Positions 52,038-61,416 of a stretch of DNA of 64,000 nucleotides are shown one piece after another. The stretch lies in the NCBI RefSeq assembly GCF_012396315.1, contig NZ_JAAXPF010000002.1, forward strand, positions 186,001 to 250,000, in the 5' to 3' direction. A model generated the notes under the pieces. That model searched no databases. It was not told where the DNA came from and worked only from the letters and a program-made list of their open reading frames with translations. Numbering within the stretch: the first letter of the stretch is position 1; each line of letters begins with the position of its first letter. The DNA comes from Corynebacterium mucifaciens. Its GTDB lineage: Bacteria > Actinomycetota > Actinomycetes > Mycobacteriales > Mycobacteriaceae. The position numbers and the translations under genes were made by a program.

Positions 52038-52483
52038 TTGTCTAGAACCATCAGCTTGAGGTTGGTCACGGCGACAAGCTTGTCGCCGGAGCGCATCTCC
52101 ACGCGCCACAGGTGCGTGCGCTTGCCGACGTGCACCGGCCGGGCCACCGCACGGATCGTCTCCCCGTCCCGGACGCTGCCCAGGAGGTCGGTGTAGTTGC
52201 TCATGCCGACCGCGGGTTTGGCGCACGCGGCGACTGCCCCAATTGACGCGAGTGTTTCGCCGATGACGCAGTACAAGCCGCCGTTGGCGATGCCGGTGGG
52301 TTGCAGGAGGCGCTGATCTACCGCAAGCTCGCCTTCGAGACGATCCTGCGCGCAGTACGTCAGTTGCAAGCCGAGGGTTTGGGCGAAATCGAACGCGGTT
52401 GAGTTCACGGTTGCGAGTTCTTCTTCGCTCAGCGGCGCTTCGATGACCTCGCGGTACAGACGCGATTGCTTCTCCAGATTCAT
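52034..52483 (-). CDS. PaaI-type hotdog-fold thioesterase
   Basis: 149 residues from ATG 52483. The hotdog block GIANGGLYCVIGETLASIGA matches the catalytic helix region of PaaI-type acyl-CoA thioesterases (HxGxxxxxxD-like, here NGGLYCVIGE), followed by VHVGKRTHLWRVEM. The substrate is not predictable; a menaquinone-pathway or phenylacetate-type role is possible. Minus-strand TATCAT (52497-52492) ends 8 nt before the ATG. Confidence 0.8.
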   Translation of the reverse strand: MNLEKQSRLYREVIEAPLSEEELATVNSTAFDFAQTLGLQLTYCAQDRLEGELAVDQRLLQPTGIANGGLYCVIGETLASIGAVAACAKPAVGMSNYTDLLGSVRDGETIRAVARPVHVGKRTHLWRVEMRSGDKLVAVTNLKLMVLDN

Positions 52484-52491
52484 GCCCGCCG

Positions 52492-52528
52492 ATGATACGG
52501 GCGCGAGCTGAAGAACCCCGCGTAGAAT
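52492..52528. promoter_or_regulatory. divergent promoters of the thioesterase gene and gnd
   Basis: TATCAT on the minus strand (52497-52492) and TAGAAT on the plus strand (52523-52528), 8 and 7 nt before their start codons. Both transcripts should lack 5' leaders. Confidence 0.55.
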
Positions 52529-52535
52529 CCGCCCT

Positions 52536-54005
52536 ATGACTGCAGAACGCAATGGTGACCAGCTTGCTCAAATCGGTGTCGTCGGCATGGCGGTGATGGG
52601 TTCCAACTTGGCCCGCAACTTCGCCTCCAAAGGCCACACCGTGGCGATTTACAACCGCTCACCGGAAAAGACACGCGCGGTCGCGGAGGAGTTCGGCCGC
52701 GAAGGGACGTTCCTCCCCGCGGAGACGATCGAGGAGTTCGTTGCGTCCTTGGAGCGCCCCCGCAAGGCAGTGATCATGGTTCAGGCTGGCGCAGCGACCG
52801 ACGCTGTGATCTCGCAGCTTGTTGAGGCCATGGACGAGGGCGACATCATCATCGACGGCGGCAACTCCCTCTTCACCGACACCATCCGCCGCGAACGAGA
52901 GGTCGCCGCCACGGGCCGCCACTTCGTGGGCGCGGGCATCTCGGGCGGCGAGGAGGGCGCGCTTCGCGGTCCGTCGATCATGCCCGGTGGCCCGGTGGAA
53001 TCCTGGGAGACGCTGGGCCCGCTGCTGGAAGACATTTCGGCGAAGGTCGACGGCACGCCGTGCGTCACCCACATCGGACCGGACGGCGCGGGCCACTTTG
53101 TCAAGATGGTGCACAACGGCATCGAGTACGCCGACATGCAGGTCATCGGCGAGGCCTACCACCTCCTGCGCTACGCGGCGGGCCTGGAACCGTCGGAGAT
53201 CGCCGACATTTTCACGGAGTGGAATAAGGGCGACCTGGATTCTTACCTCATCGAGATCACCGCAGAAGTGCTGCGCCAGGTGGACGCGAAAACCGGGAAG
53301 CCGTTTATCGACGTCATCGTCGACGCCGCCGGGCAGAAAGGCACCGGCCGTTGGACGGTGAAGGAAGCCCTCGACCTCGGTGTGCCCACCACCGGCATCG
53401 GCGAGGCGGTCTTCGCCCGCGCACTGTCCTCTGCCCTAGCGCAGCGTGAGGCCGCGCAGGAGATTGGTCTGCCCGCGGGTGAGACTGAGACGTTGGAGAC
53501 CGTAGGCGTCGATAAGCAGTCGTTCATTGAAGACGTTCGCCGCGCCCTCTACGCCTCCAAGCTCGTCGCCTACGCCCAGGGATTCGACGAGATCAACGCT
53601 GGCTCGCAGGAACACAACTGGGACATCAAGCCGGGCGATTTGGCGCGTATTTGGCGCGGCGGCTGCATCATCCGGGCGAAGTTCCTGGACCGGATCACGG
53701 AGGCGTACGAGAACGATCCGCAACTGCCCTCCCTGCTCTTGGACCCGTACTTCAAGGGCGAGCTGGAAAAGGGGCTGGTGGACTCGTGGCGCCGTGTCGT
53801 CGTCACTGCGACACAGCTAGGTCTGCCGGTGCCGGTGTTTGCGACGTCATTGTCTTACTACGACTCGCTGCGCGCCACGCGTCTGCCGGCCGCCTTGATT
53901 CAGGGCCAGCGCGATTTCTTCGGCGCGCACACCTATCGGCGCGTCGACATGGAGGGAACGTTCCACACCACGTGGTCCGGCGAGCGCGAGGAGCTGAGCT
54001 ACTAG
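52536..54005 (+). CDS. gnd: 6-phosphogluconate dehydrogenase, decarboxylating
   Basis: 489 residues. It oxidises 6-phosphogluconate to ribulose 5-phosphate, CO2 and NADPH. Rossmann motif GVVGMAVMGSNLARN, NRSPEK at the NADP phosphate, substrate site SGGEEGAL, and the catalytic Lys and Glu in GHFVKMVHNGIEYADMQ (two parts: GHFVKMVHN and GIEYADMQ). TAGAAT at 52523-52528 ends 7 nt before the ATG. Confidence 0.96.
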   Translation: MTAERNGDQLAQIGVVGMAVMGSNLARNFASKGHTVAIYNRSPEKTRAVAEEFGREGTFLPAETIEEFVASLERPRKAVIMVQAGAATDAVISQLVEAMDEGDIIIDGGNSLFTDTIRREREVAATGRHFVGAGISGGEEGALRGPSIMPGGPVESWETLGPLLEDISAKVDGTPCVTHIGPDGAGHFVKMVHNGIEYADMQVIGEAYHLLRYAAGLEPSEIADIFTEWNKGDLDSYLIEITAEVLRQVDAKTGKPFIDVIVDAAGQKGTGRWTVKEALDLGVPTTGIGEAVFARALSSALAQREAAQEIGLPAGETETLETVGVDKQSFIEDVRRALYASKLVAYAQGFDEINAGSQEHNWDIKPGDLARIWRGGCIIRAKFLDRITEAYENDPQLPSLLLDPYFKGELEKGLVDSWRRVVVTATQLGLPVPVFATSLSYYDSLRATRLPAALIQGQRDFFGAHTYRRVDMEGTFHTTWSGEREELSY

Positions 54006-54047
54006 CTCGGCTACTCCCCTCGCGCGTGTACGCGTAAACTGCACCAA

Positions 54048-55352
54048 ATGACTACTTTCGCTGGCCTCGGTTTGCCCCGCGGCATCGTCAACGTCCTGAA
54101 CAAGCAGGGCATCACGGAGCCCTTCCCCATCCAGGAGGCAGCGATCCCGGACGCGCTGGCGGGTAAAGACGTCCTCGGACGCGGGCCCACAGGCTCCGGC
54201 AAGACATTCACGTTCGGGCTACCCATCTTGGCGCGCCTCGAGGGCGCCCCGAGCAAGCCCGGCCACCCACGCGCACTGGTGCTGGCGCCGACGCGTGAGC
54301 TGGCGACACAGATACGCGAACGCTTGGATGAGCCAGCGGCCGCGCTCGGATTGCGTGTGCTCGACGTTGTGGGCGGGGTGAACATCAACCACCACATTCG
54401 CGCGCTCGCGTCTCCGGTCGATCTGCTGGTGGCCACCCCTGGACGCGCAGAAGACCTGATCAACCAGAAGAAGCTGTCGCTGGATTCGGTAGAGATAAGT
54501 GCGCTGGACGAGGCGGACCAGATGGCGGACATGGGTTTTCTGCCGCAGGTTCGCAAACTGCTGGACCGTACGCCCAAGGACGGCCAGCGCCTTCTGTTTT
54601 CCGCGACCTTGGACGGCGACGTGGAAAAGCTCATCGGCCGTTACATGCACGATCCCGTCACGCACTCCACCGCCCCGGTGGAGGCTGCGGTGGACACGAT
54701 GGACCACTACCGCCTGATGGTCGGCGGGCGCGAGCAGCGCAACGACATCGCGATGCAAATTGCCGCGCGCGAGGGAAAGACCATTATGTTCATGCGCACC
54801 AAGCACGGCGTGGACCGCCAGGTGAAGAAGCTGCGACGCGCAGGCATCCACGCCCAAGGCCTGCACGGCGATAAAGGCCAGGGTGCGCGCACCCGAGCGC
54901 TCGAGGGGTTTGCCTCCGGGGAAACCCCGGTGCTCGTGGCCACCGACATCGCAGCGCGCGGCATTGACGTCGACGACGTTTCCCTTGTGGTCCACGTGGA
55001 TCCGCCCGCCGAGCACAAGGCGTACCTGCACCGCGCCGGCCGCACCGCCCGCGCTGGGACGTCCGGCACCGTGGTGACGCTGGTGATGGACGACCAATCC
55101 AAGGAGGTCTCGCAGCTGCTGCGCAAGGCAGGGGTGGACGCCCCGGAGATCAAGGTAGCTCCTTTGTCGGAGTCCTTGGTTACAATCACCGGTGCACGTC
55201 AGCCGGAAGGTGCGCCGCTCCCCCCGCCGGGCCAGTCCCAGCAGCAGAAGCGGGCCACGGGTTCCGGCAACCGCAAGACGGGCGGCAACCGCAGTCGCGG
55301 CAATAATCGAGCCCGCCGCTCAGATCGAAGCCGAAGGAGTAACGGCCGCTAA
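54048..55352 (+). CDS. DEAD-box ATP-dependent RNA helicase
   Basis: 434 residues. Q-motif region PFPIQEAAIPDA, motif I GPTGSGKTF, motif II DEAD in ALDEADQM, motif III SATLDGD, motif VI HRAGRTARAG. The C-terminal 55 residues are basic and rich in Gly, Asn and Arg (RKTGGNRSRGNNRARRSDR), typical of RNA-binding tails. Probably acts in ribosome assembly or RNA turnover in the cold. TAAACT at 54035-54040 ends 7 nt before the ATG. Confidence 0.93.
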   Translation: MTTFAGLGLPRGIVNVLNKQGITEPFPIQEAAIPDALAGKDVLGRGPTGSGKTFTFGLPILARLEGAPSKPGHPRALVLAPTRELATQIRERLDEPAAALGLRVLDVVGGVNINHHIRALASPVDLLVATPGRAEDLINQKKLSLDSVEISALDEADQMADMGFLPQVRKLLDRTPKDGQRLLFSATLDGDVEKLIGRYMHDPVTHSTAPVEAAVDTMDHYRLMVGGREQRNDIAMQIAAREGKTIMFMRTKHGVDRQVKKLRRAGIHAQGLHGDKGQGARTRALEGFASGETPVLVATDIAARGIDVDDVSLVVHVDPPAEHKAYLHRAGRTARAGTSGTVVTLVMDDQSKEVSQLLRKAGVDAPEIKVAPLSESLVTITGARQPEGAPLPPPGQSQQQKRATGSGNRKTGGNRSRGNNRARRSDRSRRSNGR

Positions 55353-55369
55353 GGCACAGACCATCACTC

Positions 55370-56740
55370 ATGGACCTACTGCTTTCCATTCTCGCCCTGC
55401 TGGCGTTCGTGGTGCTCACTGCCTCAACAGGGTTGTTTGTGGCTATCGAGTTCTCCATGACCGGCATGGAGCGCTCCACCATTGACGCGCATGTGCGGGA
55501 CAAAGGCGACAGCACCGCCCGCGCGGTGGCTCGCGACCACGCCAACCTCTCGTTCGTGCTCTCCGGCGCACAGCTGGGCATCACGTTGACCACACTTGCC
55601 GCCGGCTTCCTCGCCGAGCCCGTGCTGGGCAAGTTCTTCACTCCCCTGCTAGAGGTTGTCGGGCTGCCGGCCAGCGCGTCATCCACCGTGGCCCTCATCT
55701 TGGCCCTTGTCGTGGCGACGTTTTTGTCCATGGTGTTCGGCGAGCTCGTGCCGAAAAACGTGGCTATCACGGATCCGCTGAAGACGGCGCGGGCAGTCGT
55801 TCAGCCTGTCCACTACTTCAACACCGTGGCCAAGCCGTTTATCAACTTCCTCAACTCCTCGGCTAACTGGGTCGTGCGCAAAATGGGCATTGAGCCTGCG
55901 GACGAGCTGGCGTCTGCACGCTCCTCCCAGGAGCTGGGCGCGATGGTGCGCAGCTCCGCGGAAGCCGGTGGCCTCGACGCCGCCACGGCAGCGGTGATCG
56001 ACCGCTCCCTCCGCTTCGGGGAGACCACCGCGGAGGAGGTGATGACGCCGCGCTCCACCATCGACTCGTTGGACGCCGACGACACGGTTGCGGACCTGAT
56101 CTCCCTCGCGCGTGAGACGGGGCACTCGCGCTTCCCGGTGCGCCGCGGGGACTTGGACGACACTCTCGGGGTTGTCCACATCAAGGACGCGTTTTCCGTG
56201 CCGCACGAGGATCGCCAGACCACCGAGCTCGCCGGCCTCGCCCGCCAGGTGCCGTTCGTGCCGGGCACGCTCGACGGAGACTCGGTACTTAACCGCGTGC
56301 GTTCCGCGGGTTCCCAGGTCGTGCTGGTGGCTGACGAATACGGCGGGACGCAGGGATTGGTCACTATCGAGGACCTAGTTGAAGAAATCCTCGGCGAGGT
56401 CTACGACGAGTACGACGACCGCGAGAGCGAGAAGGACATCACCCGATTTGGCACCTCGTGGGAGGTTGCGGGGCTTGTGCGTCTTGACGAGCTTGAGGAA
56501 CGCACCGGTTTTGCAGCTGCGGATGGCCCGTACGAAACACTCGGCGGCCTCATCATGGGCACGCTCGGGCGGATCCCGGAACTGGGTGACGAAGTTACCC
56601 TTCGCGCCGCCACGGGGAGCCTGCAGGAAGAATTCCAATCCGCCGGCGCCGGGAGCTGGCTCGCCCAGGTCACCGAGATGGACGGCCGCCGCATTGACCG
56701 GGCCATGTTGCGGCCGGTCCCTGAGGAGGAAGCGCAATGA
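55370..56740 (+). CDS. CNNM/HlyC-CorC-family transporter-like protein, full length
   Basis: 456 residues: DUF21/CNNM membrane domain (about 1-200, with VFGELVPKNVAI), a CBS pair (about 220-345, EVMTPRSTIDSL and DEYGGTQGLVTIED), and a CorC_HlyC domain (about 360-450). Family members are linked to magnesium or cobalt efflux. It lies 18 bp after the helicase and overlaps the next gene by 4 bp (ATGA), so the two membrane proteins are probably made together. Confidence 0.9.
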   Translation: MDLLLSILALLAFVVLTASTGLFVAIEFSMTGMERSTIDAHVRDKGDSTARAVARDHANLSFVLSGAQLGITLTTLAAGFLAEPVLGKFFTPLLEVVGLPASASSTVALILALVVATFLSMVFGELVPKNVAITDPLKTARAVVQPVHYFNTVAKPFINFLNSSANWVVRKMGIEPADELASARSSQELGAMVRSSAEAGGLDAATAAVIDRSLRFGETTAEEVMTPRSTIDSLDADDTVADLISLARETGHSRFPVRRGDLDDTLGVVHIKDAFSVPHEDRQTTELAGLARQVPFVPGTLDGDSVLNRVRSAGSQVVLVADEYGGTQGLVTIEDLVEEILGEVYDEYDDRESEKDITRFGTSWEVAGLVRLDELEERTGFAAADGPYETLGGLIMGTLGRIPELGDEVTLRAATGSLQEEFQSAGAGSWLAQVTEMDGRRIDRAMLRPVPEEEAQ

Positions 56741-57789
56741 GTATCTGGGTAGCCGTGCTTCTCATCGTCGCTCTGTTGGCGGTGAACGCGTTTTTCGTCG
56801 CTGTCGAGTTCGCGCTCGTCTCCTCGCGCAGAGACCGCTTGGAATCCCTGCTGGCCCAGGGCAAGACCAAGGCGGAGGGAGTGCTGTACGCGACGGAGCA
56901 CCTTTCCATCTACCTCGCGGGCGCACAGTTCGGCATCACAATCGCGTCGCTGGTGCTGGGCAAGGTGGCGGAGCCCGCCATCGCTGCGTACATCGAAGCG
57001 CCGTTCGAGTCGCTCGGGCTGCCTCCGGGGCTTCTGCACCCCGTTTCCTTCGTCATCGCGTTGTTGATCATCTCGTTCCTGCACATTCTGTTCGGAGAGA
57101 TGGTGCCGAAGAACCTTGCCATCGCGGGCCCCGAGCAGATGGCGATGTGGCTGACTCCCGCGATGACAGTGTGGATGAAGCTCACCCGCCCCGTCATCGA
57201 GCTGCTGAACTGGGTTGCGCGGAAGACGCTGCTGCTGTTCGGCATCGAGCAGCGCGACGAGTTGGAATCCACCGTGGACCAGGAGCAACTGGCCAGCATG
57301 ATCCAGGAGTCCCGTGAGGAAGGTCTGCTGGACGCGGAGGAGACGGTGCGTCTTGCCAAGGCCTTGCGCCAGGAATCGCGCCAGTTGAAGGAAGCGATGA
57401 TTCCGCTCGCCGGGTTGAAAACCATCCCCTACGATCCCCGCGGCATCCGCTTGTCCGTAATCGAGGAGGCGGTGCAGGAAACGGGGTATTCGCGTTTCCC
57501 TGTGCGCATCGACGCGAGCTCCCTCGCCGGATACGTTCACGTCAAAGACATTCTGGATCTCATGGAACACCCGCAGGGCGATCCCCGGGTCTCCCTTAAA
57601 CGCATCCGGCCCCTGACCACAATCGAGGCCACCCAGTCCATGGACGATGCCCTCGCCCAGCTGCACCGTCGCTCAGCGCACATGGCTGAGGTCCACGACA
57701 ATGGCCGGCTGGTGGGCGTCGTAGCGCTCGAAGACCTGATTGAGGAATACGTCGGCACCGTCTCCGACTGGACGCACGAGGCGGATTAA
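56737..57789 (+). CDS. CNNM/HlyC-family protein without the CorC_HlyC domain
   Basis: 350 residues: DUF21/CNNM domain (about 1-195, LFGEMVPKNLAI) and a CBS pair (about 215-340, EAMIPLAGLKTI and NGRLVGVVALEDLIEE). It ends after the second CBS, so it lacks the C-terminal CorC_HlyC domain of its neighbour. Probably forms a heteromer with the upstream protein, as such pairs are common in actinobacteria. Confidence 0.9.
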   Translation: MSIWVAVLLIVALLAVNAFFVAVEFALVSSRRDRLESLLAQGKTKAEGVLYATEHLSIYLAGAQFGITIASLVLGKVAEPAIAAYIEAPFESLGLPPGLLHPVSFVIALLIISFLHILFGEMVPKNLAIAGPEQMAMWLTPAMTVWMKLTRPVIELLNWVARKTLLLFGIEQRDELESTVDQEQLASMIQESREEGLLDAEETVRLAKALRQESRQLKEAMIPLAGLKTIPYDPRGIRLSVIEEAVQETGYSRFPVRIDASSLAGYVHVKDILDLMEHPQGDPRVSLKRIRPLTTIEATQSMDDALAQLHRRSAHMAEVHDNGRLVGVVALEDLIEEYVGTVSDWTHEAD

Positions 57790-58649
57790 TGCAGGTACTC
57801 GCCCCCGATGAGTACCTGCCCCGAATTGCTGCGCACGAAGCCCGCGCCGAATACTGGACCGGCCCCCGCGTGGCGCGTCGAGCCCGGGGCGAGTATCACC
57901 CCGTGTGGGATTTCCTCTTCGACTACTACCCCCTGCGGCCATCGCACTTGAAGCGCTGGCACCCAGGGGTGGGGGTCGCGCTTGCAGACGCAGCTGAGCT
58001 TCCGCACGCGCAGTGGCGCGATTACACCGTCGACGGTAACGGCACTGTCGAGGTAGACCCCCGAATCTTCCTCGCCCACCGTCGAGGCGATGCGGAAGAA
58101 GCGGCGGCGATCCTTCGGTCCGTCGAGAAGCGGGATGCCCACTTCGACTGCTTCGGAATGCACGAGTGGGCCATGGTCTACCGCACGGATTCCCCGCGCC
58201 ACAGCCTCCCGCTGCGCCTCGGCGCCGAAGGCACGAACGCGGTGGTGGAATCGCACACGATCAAGTGCTCGCACTTCGACGCGTTCCGCTTTTTCACCCC
58301 GGCCGCGCGCCCGCTCAACCTGACGGTGCTCACACGCGACGGCCAGGCGCGCAGCGACCAAGCCGGCTGCGTCCATGTGAGCATGGACCTGTACAAATGG
58401 GCGCTCAAGCTCGGCCCGCTCGTGCCCGGTGAGCTGCTGATGGACTGCTTCGAGCTCGCCGCAGATGCGCGGAAGCTTGATATGGAGGCGTCCCCGTACG
58501 ACTGCCGCGAACTCGGCTTCGGCGTGGTGGCGGTGGAAACCCCCGAAGGCAAGGCCCAGTACGTGGCCCGCCAGCGCGAACTGACGCGTCGCGCGCAGCC
58601 GCTTCGCCGACGGCTTGTCGCGGTCATTGACGCTGCGTGGCACGGCTAG
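57789..58649 (+). CDS. conserved actinobacterial protein of unknown function
   Basis: 286 residues, no signal peptide or membrane helix. Recognisable blocks are YHPVWDFLFDYYPLRPSHL, FDCFGMHEWAMVYR and IKCSHFDAFRFFTP, rich in His, Cys and aromatic residues, which suggests a metal or substrate pocket. I recall relatives being labelled 3-methyladenine DNA glycosylase, but I see no glycosylase helix-hairpin-helix or catalytic motif, so I do not adopt that. The TAA of the upstream gene overlaps its ATG (TAATG). Confidence 0.7.
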   Translation: MQVLAPDEYLPRIAAHEARAEYWTGPRVARRARGEYHPVWDFLFDYYPLRPSHLKRWHPGVGVALADAAELPHAQWRDYTVDGNGTVEVDPRIFLAHRRGDAEEAAAILRSVEKRDAHFDCFGMHEWAMVYRTDSPRHSLPLRLGAEGTNAVVESHTIKCSHFDAFRFFTPAARPLNLTVLTRDGQARSDQAGCVHVSMDLYKWALKLGPLVPGELLMDCFELAADARKLDMEASPYDCRELGFGVVAVETPEGKAQYVARQRELTRRAQPLRRRLVAVIDAAWHG

Positions 58650-58697
58650 ACTCTGCACCAGGCTTTCACTCAATCGATTGAAAAGGCGGCAGACCCG

Positions 58698-60101
58698 ATG
58701 GCAAAGCACGCAAACGGTAAGAACACTTACGCGCTGTCGGGAGGTGCCATCGCGGTGCTCGTTGCGCTCGCGCTCATCATCGCCGGTGTCGTGTGGTGGT
58801 TGACCAGCCGCAGCGATGGGGACGTCGAGGCTGAGCAGCGCGACTGTGTCGCGGGCGATCTCGCGCTTCCCGTTGCAGCCGTTGACAAGGTAGTGGGACA
58901 GTCGCTTATCGACGCCTACGGTGACACCCACCCCGTCGTCCGAGACTTCTGCGTCCAGCCGCAACTCGTGGATGAGGTTGCAGGCGCTGCCGTCTACGTC
59001 GCCCCGGACACCGGCGTCACCCGACAGGTGCTCGACAACGCCGGCCGTACCCAGGCTGTGTCCGACCCGCAGCCTGTGTACGGCCAAGCGGTTGGTGTGG
59101 CTGGTAGCGTCGAGGTGGCGCTCGAGGATCTCACTGTGGATAAGGTGCGGTTTCCAGTCGGCGATGACCCGGTAGCCTCTGCCCTAGTGGCAGCCCAGGT
59201 GGCGGGCAATGACAACGACGCCGTGCAGGCGCTTACCGCCCAGCGGGTTGAAAGCGCCGCGGATGTTGATACTGGCAGCGGCCAGTTCGTCGCCACCGGC
59301 GAGCACGGGGTTCCGAATGGCCTCACGTTCACGCCGGTGGGTGCAGACGCCGTCTACGTCGCCTTTCCGCTGAACCAGGACGACAGCGTGGATGAGGATC
59401 AGGCCCGCGCGGGTCAAGACTTCGCGCGCTTCGCGGCCGACGCATTCGACGGCTCCGCGAAGGACCAGCCCGTCATCCCCGACCTCGTCTGGGCCGCAGC
59501 GCTGCCTTCCGGCGGGGAGGCGCTCACCGCCGACACGAGGCGAGAAGATGCCGCGGCAGAAAGCCGCGCTCTCAGCCCGGAGAACACGCTGTTCCTGTTG
59601 GACACATCTGACGCCATGGCCCCGTACATCCAGCCCACGAAAGACGCAATCGCGAGCGCGGCGCTCGAGCTCGGAGAGCAAGACAAGCAGGTTGGTCTCT
59701 GGAACTATTCATCGCCGCTGAATCCGGGGGTTGCGGTGGGCTACCGCCAAAACATCACGGTCTCCCCCGACGCGGATTCGGTCGCGGTAGCGGTTCGTCG
59801 CTTCCTCACAGGAGGCTCGCCTCAGACCCGTGAGGCAGTAGCAGCCGCCGCAGACACTTACGGCAGCTGGGACACTCCGGTCCGCGTTGTGGTGGTAACC
59901 ACCGGTACCGCCGATGCAGACGACGATGACGCGTTCGCCGACGACGTACGCAAAGCGAGCGGGGACAACGTGCAAATCTCGGTCGTCCACGTAGGAGACA
60001 GCGAGCCCGATGCGGCCCTCGCGTCTGTCGCAGCTGCAACAGTGGACGCAGCACAAGCGGATGACATCGCCGGCGCCGTGAACAAGGCCGCCGGGCTGTA
60101 G
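58698..60101 (+). CDS. membrane-anchored protein with VWA-like domain
   Basis: 467 residues. One N-terminal membrane helix (about 15-36), an extracytoplasmic region (about 50-285) and a C-terminal VWA-like domain (about 290-465). The metal-site motif is degenerate, DTSDAM instead of DxSxS, though later VVVVTTGTAD and the fold order fit. Possibly recognises cell-envelope ligands; no enzyme motif. The start ATG 58698 is preceded by AAAAGGCGG about 9 nt upstream. Confidence 0.75.
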   Translation: MAKHANGKNTYALSGGAIAVLVALALIIAGVVWWLTSRSDGDVEAEQRDCVAGDLALPVAAVDKVVGQSLIDAYGDTHPVVRDFCVQPQLVDEVAGAAVYVAPDTGVTRQVLDNAGRTQAVSDPQPVYGQAVGVAGSVEVALEDLTVDKVRFPVGDDPVASALVAAQVAGNDNDAVQALTAQRVESAADVDTGSGQFVATGEHGVPNGLTFTPVGADAVYVAFPLNQDDSVDEDQARAGQDFARFAADAFDGSAKDQPVIPDLVWAAALPSGGEALTADTRREDAAAESRALSPENTLFLLDTSDAMAPYIQPTKDAIASAALELGEQDKQVGLWNYSSPLNPGVAVGYRQNITVSPDADSVAVAVRRFLTGGSPQTREAVAAAADTYGSWDTPVRVVVVTTGTADADDDDAFADDVRKASGDNVQISVVHVGDSEPDAALASVAAATVDAAQADDIAGAVNKAAGL

Positions 60102-60120
60102 CGGACAGCGGGCAAGACTA

Positions 60121-60159
60121 AAGCCCGGGCTGGTGGGAGAATTCCCAGCCCGGGCTTTT
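60121..60159. terminator. bidirectional terminator between the VWA gene and the MerR gene
   Basis: AAGCCCGGGCTGG pairs perfectly with CCAGCCCGGGCTT (60145-60157), 13 bp with an 11-base loop, followed by TT on the plus strand and by T-rich sequence on the minus strand. It serves two convergent genes. Confidence 0.9.
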
Positions 60160-60170
60160 GCAATGGCAGC

Positions 60171-60737
60171 TTACGAGGTCTTGCGGCGGCGGCGATCCGC
60201 CAGCTCGTCGAATCCGATGACGTTGCCGGCATCCTCCGACATGATCCGCTCGGAGGGGAAGGCCGAGATCGTGCCAGTCAGTTCCTTCATAATCTGCGGC
60301 ACTGCGATGCCGAAGACGCCCTGGCCGCCGCCGAGGAGGTCGATGATCTCCTCATTGGAGCGGCACTCGTACACGGTCACTCCGTCGGAGACGAGCGTGA
60401 TCTCTGCGATGTCGGAGACGCCGCGGTCACGCAGCTTGTCCACAGCGAGGCGGATGTTCTGCAGCGAGATCCCGGTGTCCAACAGCCCCTTCACGATCTT
60501 AAGCACCAAGATGTCTTTGAAGGAGTACAGGCGCTGGGAACCGGATCCCTTCGCGCCGCGGATGGACGGGCGCACCAGGCCGGTGCGCGCCCAGTAGTCG
60601 AGCTGGCGGTAGGTAATGCCGGCGACCTGGCAGGCGATGGGCACACGGTAGCCCACCTCGTCGGACGGGCCGACGTCGAAAAGCGATTCTTGGACCGCTT
60701 CCACCTGGCCGCCGCGGGTTCCCTCGATGTTGCTCAT
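60171..60737 (-). CDS. MerR-family transcriptional regulator
   Basis: 188 residues. The winged helix-turn-helix (about 28-100) has TYRQLDYWARTGLVRPS and GSQRLYSFKDILVLKIVKG; the C-terminal part has a beta-rich ligand domain (ITLVSDGVTVYECRSNEE). It is encoded last in the secA2-odhI-ftsR block, the same place as in C. glutamicum. The target genes are unknown; the upstream gap of 118 bp to the DUF151 gene gives it its own promoter region. Confidence 0.88.
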   Translation of the reverse strand: MSNIEGTRGGQVEAVQESLFDVGPSDEVGYRVPIACQVAGITYRQLDYWARTGLVRPSIRGAKGSGSQRLYSFKDILVLKIVKGLLDTGISLQNIRLAVDKLRDRGVSDIAEITLVSDGVTVYECRSNEEIIDLLGGGQGVFGIAVPQIMKELTGTISAFPSERIMSEDAGNVIGFDELADRRRRKTS

Positions 60738-60855
60738 GTAATTACTCCCATGAAAGTTTGCTGTGTGCCTAAGGGCTATTAAATGCGAAGCATACGCAGC
60801 CGGTCAATAGTCACAGGCGCAACACGCCGAAACTCTCAAGTAATACTTGAGGGTT

Positions 60856-61416
60856 TTACCCGTCCTTGGGGTTATCGTCCCCCAGATCGGCATCCTCCAC
60901 GCCGAGGCTTCGCATGAGCGCTTCGAAATCTGCGTCGGCCTGGGCGTCCCCACTAGCGGAAACCGACTGGCCGTTGAATCCCTCCACCTCGATGTCCGCC
61001 TGCAGGTACCGCTCGGCATCGTCCTCGGAGATGAACACAGCCGCCTCGGCAGCGACAGTGTCATCCACCGCTAACTCCATATCAAGCTCGTGGGCAAGCA
61101 GGAGGGCGTCGGAGGCGCGAAGGTCAATTTCCACTCCGCTGTCAAGCGTGAGCGTGGACATGAACGTGCCGTCAACGTAGCTGGAGAGTTCGAGGCTCGC
61201 GGCCCCGTCGACCGAAGTGCGGATCAGCTCGGCCATCGCGTCCACCGGCCGGGGTCGGCGGGGCGCCCAGCCGCTCAGGCGGGCGGCCAGCTCGGCACCC
61301 TCCATAGGCGGGAGCCAGACGGGAATGCACCGTCCGTTTGAGGGGCGTTGAAGCAGTGCACAGAGGAAATCCTCCGGCCCGACGGGAAACACCCCGACGA
61401 GGGTTACGCCCTCCAT
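60856..61416 (-). CDS. DUF151 bifunctional-nuclease-family protein
   Basis: 186 residues. The N-terminal 130 form the DUF151 domain: CALLQRPSNGRCIPVWLPP, AARLSG, RPRPVDAMAELI and the block IDLRASDALLLA. Plant members have DNase and RNase activity; bacterial ones are little studied. An acidic C-terminal tail (about 140-186) follows. Its ATG lies 13 bp inside the end of ftsR, so translation is coupled. Confidence 0.88.
   Translation of the reverse strand: MEGVTLVGVFPVGPEDFLCALLQRPSNGRCIPVWLPPMEGAELAARLSGWAPRRPRPVDAMAELIRTSVDGAASLELSSYVDGTFMSTLTLDSGVEIDLRASDALLLAHELDMELAVDDTVAAEAAVFISEDDAERYLQADIEVEGFNGQSVSASGDAQADADFEALMRSLGVEDADLGDDNPKDG

Noticed and set aside
57789..58649. Annotation as 3-methyladenine DNA glycosylase
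   Set aside because: No helix-hairpin-helix or catalytic Asp motif of that family can be seen.
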